DNA of 6,626 bases from DRVP01 sp964604045. GTDB lineage: Archaea; Thermoproteota; Bathyarchaeia; Bathyarchaeales; Bathycorpusculaceae. This document shows, in pieces, positions 5,200 to 6,626 of this stretch. Within the stretch, counting starts at the first letter, position 1. Each line of letters starts with the position of its first letter. The notes beneath the pieces are model-generated. The model searched no databases. It was given only the letters and a program-made list of their open reading frames with translations, and was not told the origin of the DNA. The DNA lies in assembly GCA_964604045.1 (NCBI GenBank), contig CAZRXM010000051.1, forward strand, positions 1 through 6,626. Direction: 5' to 3'. The translations under genes and the position numbers were made by a program.

Positions 5200-6626
5200 T
5201 TAGTCTAAAACTAGCTGTTTTTCGCCGTAAACAACGTGGCTGCGGATTCTCTCTAAATCATAGCCAAAAAGGCTAAACAATGTTTCTCCAGCTTCCAGAA
5301 GCATTTCCAAATACTTATGGACGTCAAACCGCTGTCTTTCATTCAAAAGTTCTGCAGCCCTAACCCTATTGTTAGGACTCCTGTTATCGGCATCAACGAT
5401 CAAAAACCGTACAGTCTGCCCGGGGTAGACGTCAAAGCCTGCGGCTAAAAGCTGCCTCGCCGCAACTGCCTGAAAAACTGCATGAGCATAATCATGAGGG
5501 TGCTTTGACAAACGTTTAGAGAGAAGTAGTTCCTCAACGCTTACATCTCCACGCAGAAGTTTTTCCGTATACCCTCTCAAGACTTGTAGGGCAGCTGGAA
5601 TCCTCTTTACAAACTCTTCATAGCTAGAAGCGCCGCTCAAGACTTCAATCATTTCTAACTGAGCTTTTTTGATAAACTCCGGTGTGTCTGCCCGTCTTGC
5701 CTCTATGCCACGCATCTTAATCCTACCGTCCTCAAAAATACCATAATAGCGATTTAAAACAGGAACATCAGGCATTATTTTCGACGGAAGAAAAACTATC
5801 CAACGGTATTTGCCCTCAACATTTAAAGGCACCCCAACAAGGCTTGAGGCTTCATGGCAAAAATCTGCAACCTCTCTTGGCGTGGCACCAGCCTTTTTAA
5901 CCCATAAAGAGTCGACAATGCCATGCACAACTTCAAAGCCATGCTCCTCGGCCAAACGGGCACTCTTTAAAAGAGCATCCCTGGCAAAAGCACAAACAGC
6001 GATATGCGCATCCACCCTCCCAAAACGGGCGTTCCTATAGCCCAAATATCCAAAACAGGTCACCAAAATCCATTTTAAGGCTGACTGCCGCATATTATAA
6101 ATTTGCCTAAGCCTCGCATCAGACGATTCCTTCATCAAACTCTTATATTTTAGACGCTTTTTTAGCAGCAGGTCGAGAGTTTTAGGAACAATTCCCCTCC
6201 TCTTCTCGCAAATATTGTAGCCGAGTTCAGGAACCCTAATTTTTGAATCTGGACAACACCTGCACAAAACAGTTTCAGCCGAAATGTTCCCCGTAAACAT
6301 CAGCATAGGAAACATTGAGGTGAAATCAACCTCAACAACATCCGTGTGAAAACCGAGCTTAGGCTCAAAAATGAAGCCTCCTCGATCAGCTACGAGAAGT
6401 TCCCAAGCTGTCTTGAAGGATTCGGGTTCCCGCTTTTTCCATGGGATGAGGATTTCATCTTTCCATGCTGTGTACAGCTGGAGGGAGGACATGATGCTGC
6501 CTATGGAGGCCCTTGCAGCTCTATGGAGCGGAACGCGGCATGTTCTTGAAACCTCTATAAGTCCCTCAAGGCCTGAAGCCGCATAGATGAAGGTGTTTTC
6601 TAGGTCTATATGGATTCTGCCGTAAA
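5200..6626 (-). CDS. PolB2-like family B DNA polymerase, C-terminal part (5' end beyond window)
   Basis: The frame is open from the window edge to the stop at 5200, giving 474 residues of palm, fingers and thumb; the exonuclease domain would be outside. The first Met in the window (6492) is internal, since 44 upstream codons read on smoothly in family-like sequence (HIDLENTF, SGLEGLIEVSR). Motif A is DFTSMFP with the metal-binding Asp at 6325-6327. A cysteine group CRCC...C and the RGIVPKTL/LLKKRLKYK fingers segment follow. Motif B is RQSALKWILVTCFGY: the Lys is kept, but the usual Asn-Ser-x-Tyr is Val-Thr-Cys-Phe. Motif C is HGIVDSLWV: the first Asp of DTDS is Ile, the second is kept (5911-5913). 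Then come NRYYGIF and RGIEARRADTPEF. This pattern fits the archaeal PolB2 group, described as having degraded catalytic motifs. In Sulfolobales the PolB2 protein (Dpo2) has been linked to the DNA damage response. Confidence 0.88.
   Translation of the reverse strand, partial: YGRIHIDLENTFIYAASGLEGLIEVSRTCRVPLHRAARASIGSIMSSLQLYTAWKDEILIPWKKREPESFKTAWELLVADRGGFIFEPKLGFHTDVVEVDFTSMFPMLMFTGNISAETVLCRCCPDSKIRVPELGYNICEKRRGIVPKTLDLLLKKRLKYKSLMKESSDARLRQIYNMRQSALKWILVTCFGYLGYRNARFGRVDAHIAVCAFARDALLKSARLAEEHGFEVVHGIVDSLWVKKAGATPREVADFCHEASSLVGVPLNVEGKYRWIVFLPSKIMPDVPVLNRYYGIFEDGRIKMRGIEARRADTPEFIKKAQLEMIEVLSGASSYEEFVKRIPAALQVLRGYTEKLLRGDVSVEELLLSKRLSKHPHDYAHAVFQAVAARQLLAAGFDVYPGQTVRFLIVDADNRSPNNRVRAAELLNERQRFDVHKYLEMLLEAGETLFSLFGYDLERIRSHVVYGEKQLVLD

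Noticed and set aside
6490..6492. ATG at 6492 as the start of the polymerase gene
   Set aside because: The frame continues open to the window edge with polymerase-like sequence, so this Met is internal and the gene is truncated by the window.

Overview
The window looks like archaeal chromosome, probably a Thermoproteota/Bathyarchaeia-like lineage from a draft or metagenome scaffold. Evidence: two tRNA genes carry introns in the anticodon loop with bulge-helix-bulge geometry, a third has the archaeal tRNA-Leu variable arm, there is a multi-OB-fold RPA-type single-strand binding protein, a PolB2-like family B polymerase, TATA-type promoter elements instead of bacterial -35/-10 boxes, and TTG starts. 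The phylum is inference. A run of exactly 100 N shows two contigs were joined.

Layout. 1-53 (minus): 5' part of tRNA-Leu(UAG), cut by the window edge. 160-246 (plus): tRNA-Thr(GGU) with a 13-nt intron. 251-1672 (minus): M20-family metallohydrolase with unusual metal-site residues, ending 4 nt from the tRNA. 1673-1769: divergent promoter region. 1770-2498 (plus): one-TM coiled-coil protein of unknown function, overlapping rpiA (2488-3198, plus, TTG start). 3229-3339 (plus): elongator tRNA-Met(CAU) with a 36-nt intron. 3321-4505 (minus): RPA-like protein with three OB folds, whose stop codon lies inside the tRNA-Met gene. 4506-5199: non-coding as far as can be seen, with a perfect 17-bp inverted repeat around a TATA-like box, the N gap, and a small hairpin pair. 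5200 to the window end (minus): C-terminal part of a PolB2-like polymerase, still open at the right edge.

How the genes work together. The RPA-like protein and the polymerase point the same way and could serve DNA replication or repair together, but the gap between them prevents an operon claim. RpiA belongs to pentose phosphate/ribose supply and is translationally overlapped with the membrane coiled-coil gene. The tRNA genes sit at boundaries between oppositely oriented genes. No mobile element, CRISPR array or defence cassette is visible. The points most worth checking are the altered catalytic motifs in the polymerase and the hydrolase, the inverted repeat, and the tRNA-Met/RPA gene overlap.
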